This document shows positions 14,553 to 21,335 of a DNA stretch of 21,335 nucleotides, in pieces. The stretch is from Thiopontia sp964551545 (lineage in GTDB: Bacteria > Pseudomonadota > Gammaproteobacteria > GCF-002020875), in the NCBI GenBank assembly GCA_964551545.1, contig CAZKCT010000030.1:1-21335 (forward strand). Direction: 5' to 3'. Position numbers and translations under genes: made by a program. Under the pieces are notes generated by a model that did not search any database, had not been told where the DNA came from, and worked only from the letters and a program-made list of their open reading frames with translations. Numbering within the stretch: position 1 is the first letter of the stretch; every line of letters starts with the position of its first letter.

Positions 14553-15208
14553 ACCGAGCCCTTTCTGTTTTTTTCTCGCTGCTCATCTCTTCGCCACTCT
14601 CTGCTGCCAATCTTGAGATTGGTGAAGAGATCAACGAGGTCTGTGCCGGCTGCCACGGGGAGTATGCCGAAGGTGGCAAAGAGGGAGAGTATCCTAGGCT
14701 AGCAGGGCTGCCGACAAAATATATCGAGAATGAGTTACGACGCTTCAAAAGCAAAGAGCGCCTCAATCACCCGATGGTGCCCTATACCAAAGAACGTGAG
14801 CTACCAGAAGAGGACCTGCTCGATGTCTCTGCCTATCTCACCACCATTGAGCTCTACTCAAAACTCCCCCCCATCGATGAAGAGAACTTCAACGCCTACG
14901 AGCGCCTGCTGCTCAGCAAGAAACTGCTCAATGTCCGTCGCATTGATGGTGACTATAATGCGGGAGAGCAGCTCTATAAGCGGGACTGTAGCAGTTGCCA
15001 TGGGCGAAATGGCGGAGGAAAAACCCATAAAGACATTCCTCTACTCGCTGGCCAATACACCAACTATCTACTGAAACAGATTCAGAGTTATCAGTCGGGA
15101 GAGCGAGTTCATGACAATGAGTCCCCCAGTGACTCAATTTTTCTCGACTACAATCAACAGCAGATCCACGACCTACTCGCGTACCTCTCAATTCTGGATG
15201 ATGATTAG
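14549..15208 (+). CDS. Dihaem cytochrome c, last gene of the nos run
   Basis: The GTG start at 14549 overlaps the nosY stop (GTGA) and has AGGGGA a few bases upstream. It opens a signal peptide cut near SAA-N (residue 20). A longer frame beginning at 14468 lies inside nosY and is rejected. The 219-residue product has motifs C32-A-G-C-H36 and C147-S-S-C-H151. M76 (N-H-P-M) is the likely axial ligand of the first haem. No methionine occurs after C147, so the second haem may use another ligand (H188 is a candidate) or be five-coordinate. It differs in this from the dihaem protein at 7136-7873. menC overlaps its end by up to 11 nt. Confidence 0.85.
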   Translation: MNRALSVFFSLLISSPLSAANLEIGEEINEVCAGCHGEYAEGGKEGEYPRLAGLPTKYIENELRRFKSKERLNHPMVPYTKERELPEEDLLDVSAYLTTIELYSKLPPIDEENFNAYERLLLSKKLLNVRRIDGDYNAGEQLYKRDCSSCHGRNGGGKTHKDIPLLAGQYTNYLLKQIQSYQSGERVHDNESPSDSIFLDYNQQQIHDLLAYLSILDDD

Positions 15209-16202
15209 CGACTACTTCATCCTCCCCTATCGCCTCTCGTTCAAAAAAAGATGGATGAGCAGCTACGGCGAACACAACAGCAGAGAGGGGTTCCTCATTG
15301 AAATTGAGGATGAGGCAGGCAATAGTGGTATCGGAGAGGCAGCCCCTCTAGCAGAGATCGGTACCGAAACCCTGCACCAGTGCCACAAGCACCTGCAAGA
15401 GCTTGGCGAAGTCATTCACCACTACACGCTTGATGATCTTCTACTACAGCTAGAGCGAGAACGGAGTGATTATCCGGCGACCGCTGCAGGGCTGGAGTCG
15501 GCAATCATTCAGCTCCTGGCTAAACAACAGGAGACGCCCCTCTCACAATGGATCAACCCATCGGCCAGTAAGCAAGTCAAGGTCAACCAGATCATCACCG
15601 ATCTTGAGCACGAAACCATCGACCCGGAGGGTGGAGCGGTTATCAAGGTAAAGGTGGGTATTCACGCTCCTGAGAAAGAGCTGGAAGCCCTTGAACAACT
15701 GGCCTCCACACTACCATCCAGATTCTCTCTGCGCCTTGATGCCAACCGGGCATGGAGTATTGAGCAGGCAAACTGGATCACCCAAAATCTGGACCAGCTC
15801 CCGATCGAGTCCATTGAGGAGCCCGTCTCCAATCCAGCCATCGAGACGATCCACACCCTTCAGCAGCAATGTGACTTCCCCATTGCATTGGATGAATCCA
15901 TTCTAGAGATCGGAATCGAGCCACTGCTACAGCGACCGGTAAGACGACTGGTACTGAAACCGACACGAATTGGCGGCCCACTCACCACCTACAATATCGC
16001 TCAACGCTGCCAACAACAAGGCATCGAGGTCGTCATCAGCTCCGCACTGGAAAGTTCTGTCGGAATTATTGCTGCTGCCCACTGTGCCGCTGCAGTCGAC
16101 CCTCAACAGCAGAACCATCACGGCCTCTCCACCGCCAACCTCTTTAGCGAGGATCTCACCCTTGCGCCGCTCATCAAAAAAGGGATACTTCATCTCCCAT
16201 GA
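15198..16202 (+). CDS. menC: o-Succinylbenzoate synthase
   Basis: This enolase-superfamily enzyme dehydrates SHCHC to o-succinylbenzoate in menaquinone synthesis. The product is 334 residues if the first of two adjacent ATGs (15198, 15201) is used; both lie within the cytochrome gene's end, and no strong ribosome site is seen. Catalytic and metal residues are visible: K150-V-K152, D181 in R-L-D-A-N-R-A-W, E207 in S-I-E-E-P, D232 in A-L-D-E-S and K254 in V-L-K-P-T. An N-terminal capping domain (1-110) and a barrel domain are as expected. It overlaps the next gene by 4 nt. It could in principle be another muconate-lactonizing-type enzyme, but neighbours settle the call. Confidence 0.92.
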   Translation: MMISDYFILPYRLSFKKRWMSSYGEHNSREGFLIEIEDEAGNSGIGEAAPLAEIGTETLHQCHKHLQELGEVIHHYTLDDLLLQLERERSDYPATAAGLESAIIQLLAKQQETPLSQWINPSASKQVKVNQIITDLEHETIDPEGGAVIKVKVGIHAPEKELEALEQLASTLPSRFSLRLDANRAWSIEQANWITQNLDQLPIESIEEPVSNPAIETIHTLQQQCDFPIALDESILEIGIEPLLQRPVRRLVLKPTRIGGPLTTYNIAQRCQQQGIEVVISSALESSVGIIAAAHCAAAVDPQQQNHHGLSTANLFSEDLTLAPLIKKGILHLP

Positions 16203-16630
16203 ACAACGCCCCTTACCAATACCACCATACTGTACGCCTGCACGAAATTGATGCCGCCGGCATTCTCTTCCACGGGCAGATCTTCACCATCAACCACAAT
16301 GCCCATGAAGAGGTCATGGCGACAGCTGGCCTACCGGTTGAACAGATCATCGACAATCACCCTTTCTCCATTCCAGTGGTCCATACGGAGGCCGACTACA
16401 TTCAGCCAATCCGACTCGGTGAACAGCTAACGCTCAGTGTTTATATTCAACAGATCGGTAACCGCTCCTTCACCCTAAAGACCATGGTTGATCAAGTCAG
16501 TAAGTCAGGCGCTACTAAACGCAGAGCCGAGGTGACGACTGTCCATGTCACCATCGAACTCGTGAATGGTCAGGCTATCCCGCTACCCGGTCCAGTTCGC
16601 GATGCCCTGAAGCACATTCCAACCCTATGA
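16199..16630 (+). CDS. Hotdog-fold thioesterase, probable 1,4-dihydroxy-2-naphthoyl-CoA hydrolase
   Basis: The 143-residue protein of the 4HBT thioesterase type has the N-terminal signature H-E-I-D18-A-A-G-I-L-F-H25-G, with the Asp of the active site and an H-x-x-x-E segment (33-38). In the menaquinone or phylloquinone pathway a thioesterase of this kind releases DHNA from DHNA-CoA, the product of MenB. Its place between menC and menD supports that role. Family members act on various acyl-CoAs, so substrate is by context only. The start overlaps menC (ATGA). Confidence 0.8.
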   Translation: MNNAPYQYHHTVRLHEIDAAGILFHGQIFTINHNAHEEVMATAGLPVEQIIDNHPFSIPVVHTEADYIQPIRLGEQLTLSVYIQQIGNRSFTLKTMVDQVSKSGATKRRAEVTTVHVTIELVNGQAIPLPGPVRDALKHIPTL

Positions 16631-16637
16631 ACTTCCG

Positions 16638-18347
16638 ATGAGCCAGCCCACTGACGTTGGTACGCTCAACCTGGAGTGGTCTGCCCTGCTGGTCGCAACC
16701 TTGGTCGACCAGGGGATTGACCACTTTGTCATCTCTCCTGGCTCACGCTCCACTCCACTGGCACTTGCAGTAGCACGGCACCCCGACGCAAAACACTGGA
16801 TTATTATCGATGAACGCAGCGCTGCCTTCTTTGCTCTGGGGCAGAGTCAACAAAGCGGCCGCGCCACCGCGCTAATCTGCACCTCTGGCAGTGCTGTAGC
16901 CAACTGGCTTCCAGCCGTCGTTGAGGCCAACCACGCAGCAGTCCCGCTACTCCTACTCTCCAGTGATCGACCACCAGAGCTGCATGGCCGGGGCGCCAAC
17001 CAGACCATCGAACAGCAAAACCTATTTGTAGACCAGGTGCGTGGCGCCTACCCGCTCCCCCCTCCTGATGAGGTGAGCGACCTGCGTACCATCCTCGAAA
17101 AGATTCTACAGCAGGCACTGCCCCAGCTAAAAAAACCACTACCAGGACCAGTTCACCTCAATATCCCATTTCGTGAACCCCTGCTTCCTGCCAATCTAGA
17201 TACTATCTCTTGGACTCCTGAACCGATTCCGGTGCTCCCAGCCAGGGGGCTATCCCGTCACTGGTTACGCCTTCATCAGGTGGCCAAGCAGATCCATCAA
17301 CAGCCTGGAGTGATCCTCTGTGGAGAGGGAAGCCATGGTCACGACTTCCCTCAACGGCTGATGGACCTCACCGAGCAACTTGACTGCGTCATACTGACCG
17401 ACCCACTCTCCAACCTACGCTGGGGGCAACCTGATACTGACCGTACCATCACCCACTATGATGGATTTCTCCGCCAGCAGGCAGAGTCGCTCGCTCCTCA
17501 CTGGGTGATTCAGTTTGGCGACTTCCCGCTTTCGAAGACACTGGCGACTTGGCTCAAGCGGCAGCCACCCACCCACTACCTCAACATTCAGCATCAACGC
17601 CACTGGAGTGATCCCGAGTCACTCACCACCGAGACCTTTCACTGCAGTCCAGCGCAATTTATCGACAGCGTGATGAAGCAACTGGAACAGCCGGCCATAC
17701 TGCCTAACTGGAAAGATCAGTGGATTGCAAGAGAGCAGCTAGCCACACGCTGGCAACCAGACGATCAACTGAATGAACAGCAGCTGTTGCAGCAACTACA
17801 CCGGCTACTTCCTGCCAACAGTGTTCTTTTCAGTGCCAACTCGATGATGATCCGTGACATTGATGGCTGGCTCACCTCTCGTGAGGCCCCGCTGCGACTT
17901 CACGCCAACCGGGGAGCCAGCGGTATTGATGGAAATCTCTCCACCGTTTGCGGTATTCGTAGCGTAACTAACCCCGAGATTCCGGTCATTGCACTACTTG
18001 GAGATTTGACCCTCTTTCATGACCTCAACGCCCTCTCACTACTCCATGACACTGGTGGAAACCTCACCCTCTTTGTCATCAATAATGGTGGCGGCAATAT
18101 CTTCAGCTACCTTCCGCCCGCCCAGCTACCGGAGTTTGAATCACTCTGGCTCACTCCACCCAACATCGATTTTGAGAAGGCCGCAGCGCTCTATCAGATC
18201 AACTATCAGAGAATTGAGCGGGTGATTGATCTACAGCAACTGCTCCCCGAAGAGATTCATCAAGAGCGGCCCAAATTGATAGAATTGATAATTGATCGTG
18301 AGGCCTCTATTGCGGCCCACCAACACTATTGGGAGTCACTCTCGTGA
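16638..18347 (+). CDS. menD: SEPHCHC synthase (2-oxoglutarate decarboxylase, ThDP-dependent)
   Basis: The 569-residue product is close to the usual MenD length. It joins isochorismate with 2-oxoglutarate. Landmarks are S-P-G-S-R-S-T-P (33-40), I-D-E59-R with the catalytic Glu, S-D-R-P-P-E-L near 112-118, and the ThDP/Mg site G-D-L-T-L-F-H-D-L-N-A (from about 455) with N-N-G-G-G-N-I-F-S about 30 residues later. It starts 7 nt after the thioesterase stop, with weak ribosome-site signal. Its stop overlaps the menB GTG start. Confidence 0.96.
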   Translation: MSQPTDVGTLNLEWSALLVATLVDQGIDHFVISPGSRSTPLALAVARHPDAKHWIIIDERSAAFFALGQSQQSGRATALICTSGSAVANWLPAVVEANHAAVPLLLLSSDRPPELHGRGANQTIEQQNLFVDQVRGAYPLPPPDEVSDLRTILEKILQQALPQLKKPLPGPVHLNIPFREPLLPANLDTISWTPEPIPVLPARGLSRHWLRLHQVAKQIHQQPGVILCGEGSHGHDFPQRLMDLTEQLDCVILTDPLSNLRWGQPDTDRTITHYDGFLRQQAESLAPHWVIQFGDFPLSKTLATWLKRQPPTHYLNIQHQRHWSDPESLTTETFHCSPAQFIDSVMKQLEQPAILPNWKDQWIAREQLATRWQPDDQLNEQQLLQQLHRLLPANSVLFSANSMMIRDIDGWLTSREAPLRLHANRGASGIDGNLSTVCGIRSVTNPEIPVIALLGDLTLFHDLNALSLLHDTGGNLTLFVINNGGGNIFSYLPPAQLPEFESLWLTPPNIDFEKAAALYQINYQRIERVIDLQQLLPEEIHQERPKLIELIIDREASIAAHQHYWESLS

Positions 18348-19162
18348 TCAACTGGTCAGAATCCAACAACACTTATCAGGACATCCTCTACCACACCGCA
18401 GAGGGCATCGCGAAAATCACCATCAACCGCCCTCAGGTCCATAACGCTTTCCGTCCAGAAACCATCAACGAGTTGATGAATGCTTTCCGTCAGGCTCATC
18501 TCGATCCAGAGATCGGGGCTATCCTTTTCACCGGCGCAGGAGAGAAGGCCTTCTGCTCTGGCGGCGACCAGAAAATTCGTGGCGAAAGCGGTTACCGCGA
18601 CAGTGACGGTGGACAACACCTCAATGTGCTGGAGCTACAGCGTCAGATTCGCACCTTGCCCAAGCCAGTGATAGCCATGGTCAATGGCTATGCCATCGGT
18701 GGCGGCCATGTACTGCATCTGCTCTGCGACCTCTCCATCGCCTCAGAGAACGCCATCTTCGGCCAGACTGGACCCAAGGTCGGCAGCTTTGATGCGGGCT
18801 ATGGTGCTGGCATTCTGGCCCGTACCGTGGGCCTCAAAAAGGCAAAGGAGATCTGGTTCCTCTGCAGACAGTACAGCGCCACCGAGGCGCTGGAGATGGG
18901 ACTGGTCAACTACGTCGTCCCTGCCGAGCAGCTGGAAGAAGAGTCGGTCGACTGGTGCCGGCAGATGCTGCAACACAGTCCAACGGCGCTACGACTGCTG
19001 AAAGCTGGATTCAATGCCGATACCGACGGTCTCGCAGGGATTCAGGAACTGGCCGGCAACGCCACCGCCCTCTTCTACATGAGTGATGAGGGACAAGAGG
19101 GAAGGGACGCCTTCAACCAGAAGCGCTCTCCTGACTTTACCCCCTACAAACGCAGACCCTGA
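18344..19162 (+). CDS. menB: 1,4-Dihydroxy-2-naphthoyl-CoA synthase
   Basis: The GTG start at 18344 overlaps the menD stop (GTGA), with GGGAG 8 nt upstream (18331-18335). A TTG five codons earlier is less likely. The 272-residue crotonase-family enzyme closely resembles E. coli MenB: I-T-I-N-R-P-Q-V (25-32), A-F-C-S-G-G-D-Q-K (69-77), A-I-G-G-G-H-V-L-H (117-125) and F-G-Q-T-G-P-K-V-G-S-F-D150. The Gly in Q-T-G-P is the mark of bicarbonate-dependent (type I) MenB enzymes. The C-terminal F-N-Q-K-R-x-P-D-F is also conserved. It cyclises o-succinylbenzoyl-CoA to DHNA-CoA. Confidence 0.97.
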   Translation: MINWSESNNTYQDILYHTAEGIAKITINRPQVHNAFRPETINELMNAFRQAHLDPEIGAILFTGAGEKAFCSGGDQKIRGESGYRDSDGGQHLNVLELQRQIRTLPKPVIAMVNGYAIGGGHVLHLLCDLSIASENAIFGQTGPKVGSFDAGYGAGILARTVGLKKAKEIWFLCRQYSATEALEMGLVNYVVPAEQLEEESVDWCRQMLQHSPTALRLLKAGFNADTDGLAGIQELAGNATALFYMSDEGQEGRDAFNQKRSPDFTPYKRRP

Positions 19163-19190
19163 CCCGCTCTCCGAGGTCTCTCACACCCTG

Positions 19191-20543
19191 ATGATCGAAC
19201 AACAGCTATCCATGGAGCTGGAGCTCTTCTTCGAAGAGCCTGCAATGGGGACAGAGATGCTCAGTATTACGCTGCCCTATCCCCAACGACCCTTCACTGC
19301 GCCACTGATTCCCGACCATGGCATCTACTGGCACAGCGGAAGAGAACAGCAGAGGCTCATTACATTGGGAGAGGTATGGTCCATTACACTCAACGGTGAC
19401 CATCGCTTTCAACAGGCTAGTCAAGCCCTGGAACAACTCCAGAAAAGATGGATCCATCTTGACCCAGAGGCGTGCGATCACCTTCCCCGTCTATTTTTTC
19501 AGTATGCATTTTCCCAACACGATCCCATGCAACAGGAGTGGCAAGGGTTCCCCAATACACTGCTGCAACTCCCGCAACTGCAGTTGATCAACCATAGGGC
19601 CCACCAATTCATCACCTTATCCCACCCCATCGATAGTACGCCTCGGGAGCAGATTCTGGATCATTGGCACAGAGAACTTGATGCACTAGAGAGGCTCTTC
19701 GATTCACCTGTAGTGCAAAAATCTATCTCGGCTCACAGCCCCCCTCGCCAGCATCAACCTGCACCGCTGAAGGCAGCCATCGACGCGATCCAACAGCAGG
19801 AAGTTGAGAAAATTGTTCTGGGACAGGCGGAACAACAACCGCTCACAACGCCTATCTCGCTCTACCCTGCACTACAGCGCATGGAGAGACACACTCCAAA
19901 AGGGGTACAGCTCCTCTATAGCACACCACAAAAACAGTGGATCGCTGCCCCGCCAGAGCAGCTCCTGAGAAAGAACGGCACTCAAATCGAGACCGAAGCC
20001 CTTGCAGGGACAGTGCCCCGGGGCAACAATCCAGAGGAGGAGCAGACACTAGGAGCTCGGCTGCTCAGTGATTCCAAACTGCAGCATGAACATCAGCTAG
20101 TCATCGACTTCATCGAACAACAGCTTCACCCCCTCTGCACCCAACTAGAAAAAGAACAACCAACCAGAGTTCATAAACTCGAGCACGTCCAGCACCTCCT
20201 CACCTCCTTTCAGGGTGAGCTGAAACATGATCATTCTCTATTTGGTTTGATTGAGGCACTTCATCAGAGCCCCGCCATCTGCGGCACCCCAAAATCAACA
20301 TCCTTTTCATGGCTACAACAGCACCATAACAGTAATCGTGGCTACTACTGCGGTGGTGCCGGATGGATTACCCCTGAGGGCGACGGAACCATCGATGTAC
20401 TGCTGCGTTGCGCCCTGATTGACCCAGAACAGGTCACTTTTTATGCTGGTGCAGGGCTGGTTGCTGACTCCGATGCTGAAGAGGAGCAGGCAGAGATCGC
20501 CCTCAAAATCGAGAGCATGGTCCAGACACTCATACAGCCCTGA
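19191..20543 (+). CDS. menF: Isochorismate synthase, divergent
   Basis: The ATG at 19191 (28 nt after menB) gives 450 residues; GAGG is rather far upstream, and an in-frame ATG at 19212 is an alternative. The chorismate-binding domain occupies the C-terminal 260 residues: E-K207-I-V-L, E269-A-L-A-G-T-V-P-R-G, H-E300-H-Q-L-V and A-G-A-G-L-V-A-D-S-D (419-428) followed by the E-rich metal-binding segment. The superfamily E-x-x-x-R-G-x-Y motif reads H379-N-S-N-R-G-Y-Y, lacking the usual Glu, and L-H-P-x-P-A reads L-H-Q-S-P-A. The N-terminal 190 residues are poorly conserved and Gln-rich. Context (end of the men run) favours MenF over TrpE, PabB or EntC. Confidence 0.85.
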   Translation: MIEQQLSMELELFFEEPAMGTEMLSITLPYPQRPFTAPLIPDHGIYWHSGREQQRLITLGEVWSITLNGDHRFQQASQALEQLQKRWIHLDPEACDHLPRLFFQYAFSQHDPMQQEWQGFPNTLLQLPQLQLINHRAHQFITLSHPIDSTPREQILDHWHRELDALERLFDSPVVQKSISAHSPPRQHQPAPLKAAIDAIQQQEVEKIVLGQAEQQPLTTPISLYPALQRMERHTPKGVQLLYSTPQKQWIAAPPEQLLRKNGTQIETEALAGTVPRGNNPEEEQTLGARLLSDSKLQHEHQLVIDFIEQQLHPLCTQLEKEQPTRVHKLEHVQHLLTSFQGELKHDHSLFGLIEALHQSPAICGTPKSTSFSWLQQHHNSNRGYYCGGAGWITPEGDGTIDVLLRCALIDPEQVTFYAGAGLVADSDAEEEQAEIALKIESMVQTLIQP

Positions 20544-20544
20544 A

Positions 20545-20572
20545 TTGCTTTCCTCAGGAGCACAGTTAGAAT
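20545..20572 (+). promoter_or_regulatory. Candidate creA promoter
   Basis: TTGCTT (20545-20550) and TAGAAT (20567-20572, five of six to TATAAT) are separated by 16 bp. They lie directly after the menF stop and about 36 bp before the creA start. This is a pattern match only. Confidence 0.45.
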
Positions 20573-20608
20573 TAGGCAGTCCTATTTATCTCTTGCCCGA
20601 TTCATTCC

Positions 20609-21079
20609 ATGAAATTCCATCAAGCCCTCGCCGCCCTGCTCCTCCTTCTCCCGTTCATCACCAGCGCAGAAAAAATTGGCGAGGTCAGTACCAAGTTCCG
20701 GATGGCCACCCCCAACGACAAAATCGTCATTGAGGCATTCGATGATCCTCGCATCCCCGGCGCCACCTGCTACCTCAGCCGAGCAAAGAAAGGGGGACTC
20801 AAAGGGGCCGTCGGTCTTGCAGAGGACACCTCAGATGCCTCCATTGCCTGCCGACAAACCGGATCGATCCAGCTACCTGACGACATTGCCAGTGGCGAGT
20901 CCAATGGGGATGAGGTATTCAAGAAGCGAACCTCGGTCCTGTTCAAATCACTTCAGGTGGTCCGTTTCTATGACCCCAAGCGTAAGGTGATCACCTACCT
21001 CTCCTACAGCGACCGTGTCATCGAAGGCTCACCCAAGAACTCGATCTCTGTGGTACCGATCCGGAACGATCAACAGTAA
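20609..21079 (+). CDS. creA: CreA family exported protein
   Basis: The 156-residue protein begins with a signal peptide (about 1-20, ITSA-E). The body closely follows E. coli CreA as I recall it: K-I-V-I-E-A-F-D-D-P, G-A-T-C-Y-L-S-R-A-K, G-L-A-E-D-T-S-D-A-S-I-A-C, F-K-K-R-T-S-V-L-F-K-S-L-Q-V-V-R-F-Y-D and V-I-E-G-S-P-K-N-S-I-S. The two Cys may form a disulfide. The molecular function of CreA is unknown. The gap of 65 bp and a possible promoter suggest it is separate from the men genes, but no terminator is seen after menF. Confidence 0.94.
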   Translation: MKFHQALAALLLLLPFITSAEKIGEVSTKFRMATPNDKIVIEAFDDPRIPGATCYLSRAKKGGLKGAVGLAEDTSDASIACRQTGSIQLPDDIASGESNGDEVFKKRTSVLFKSLQVVRFYDPKRKVITYLSYSDRVIEGSPKNSISVVPIRNDQQ

Positions 21080-21117
21080 TTCCGGTTGTTGCCTGCCCAA
21101 CAAACAGAACAACAAAA

Positions 21118-21136
21118 AAGTTGAGAAATCATTATC
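21118..21136. promoter_or_regulatory. Fur-box-like half site
   Basis: ATCATTATC (21128-21136) matches the right arm of the classic Fur box exactly, but the left arm matches only about three of nine. No gene start follows it closely on either strand inside the window. Weak. Confidence 0.2.
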
Positions 21137-21180
21137 AACCATTTGAATTTACACATTTAACAGCAAGAAACGAATGACTC

Positions 21181-21197
21181 TCTCGAACAATTCGAGA
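21181..21197. repeat. Perfect 7-bp inverted repeat in the creA to tRNA-Lys gap
   Basis: TCTCGAA (21181-21187) and TTCGAGA (21191-21197) flank CAA. No T-run follows on either strand. Function unknown. The rest of the gap (21080-21245) shows nothing else I can name. Confidence 0.5.
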
Positions 21198-21245
21198 CGC
21201 CAGAGGATGTCCAGCTCAGGTCAGAATCTTTTACGAAGGAAGCCT

Positions 21246-21283
21246 AAAAAGAAAACGGCCCATCAGATTAAACCGACAGGCCG
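21246..21283 (-). terminator. Rho-independent terminator of tRNA-Lys
   Basis: On the minus strand CGGCC (21283-21279) pairs with GGCCG (21260-21256). The stem extends by five more pairs, three of them G-U (CGGCCTGTCG with TGATGGGCCG), around an 8-nt loop, followed by TTTTCTTTTT. It begins 8 nt after the tRNA CCA end. Confidence 0.75.
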
Positions 21284-21290
21284 CTTAAAT

Positions 21291-21335
21291 TGGTGGGTCA
21301 TGAAGGATTCGAACCTTCGACCAAGAGATTAAGAG
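21291..21335 (-). tRNA. tRNA-Lys (anticodon CUU), partial, 5' part outside the window
   Basis: The minus strand reads, towards the 3' end, anticodon loop CTCTTAA (anticodon CTT), stem TCTCT, variable loop, T-arm GAAGG-TTCGAAT-CCTTC, acceptor strand ATGACCC, discriminator A and encoded CCA. The T-arm and acceptor strand resemble bacterial tRNA-Lys. The D-arm and 5' acceptor strand lie beyond position 21335. Confidence 0.88.

Noticed and set aside
18276..18300. Three near-identical ATTGATA-type words at the end of menD
   Set aside because: They encode an ordinary Leu/Ile-rich helix of MenD and have no operator spacing.
18329..18343. TTG at 18329 as the menB start
   Set aside because: The GTG at 18344 overlaps the menD stop and has GGGAG at proper spacing; the TTG would place that ribosome site inside the gene.
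21086..21103. TTGTTG / CAACAA hairpin after creA as its terminator
   Set aside because: The stem is only six A/T-rich pairs and no T-run follows.
21174..21332. Small plus-strand open frame of 52 residues ending in the tRNA-Lys gene
   Set aside because: Its end (V-M-K-D-S-N-L-R-P-R-D) is the antisense of a tRNA, a common false gene; there is no clear ribosome site.

Overview
The window reads as a chromosomal segment of a gammaproteobacterium, probably a sulfur-oxidising denitrifier or a chemosynthetic symbiont. This is an inference. It rests on gamma-type PurT, CreA and MenB/MenD sequences, a Gly/Trp-rich exported repeat protein resembling sulfur globule envelope proteins, and a Sec-type (clade II-like) nitrous oxide reductase locus. 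No IS element, integrase, phage gene or CRISPR array is visible.

Layout. 1-860: an exported Gly/Trp-repeat protein, a bidirectional terminator and tRNA-Leu(UAG) with its own promoter on the minus strand. 861-2212 (minus): a two-gene unit encoding a lipoprotein FKBP-rhodanese fusion and a DUF3365/Tll0287-like haem protein. 2330-3985: purT, convergent with a small exported protein of unknown function. 4107-7873: nosZ and two c-type cytochrome genes, each preceded by an FNR/DNR-type palindrome. 7995-15208: nosB-like, nosD, nosG, nosH, nosF, nosL, nosY and a third cytochrome, mostly with 1-4 nt overlaps. 15198-20543: menaquinone genes menC, DHNA-CoA thioesterase, menD, menB and menF, continuing the same tightly packed run without a visible terminator. 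20609-21335: creA, then the 3' part of tRNA-Lys(CUU) on the minus strand.

How the parts fit. NosZ reduces N2O in the periplasm. NosD/F/Y and NosL supply what is needed to build its copper centres. NosG/H resemble the NapG/NapH quinol dehydrogenase, which in known systems takes electrons from menaquinol. Three cytochromes (five haem motifs in total) could carry electrons onward to the CuA site. The genes for menaquinone synthesis follow directly: menC overlaps the last cytochrome gene of the nos run. The simplest reading is a co-transcribed nos-men unit that makes the N2O reductase, its assembly and electron-transfer proteins, and much of the pathway for the quinone that feeds it. menA, menE, menH and the final methyltransferase are not in the window.

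No stretch longer than about 300 bases lacks a gene. The longest gaps (3986-4243 and 21080-21290) hold promoters, palindromes and a terminator.
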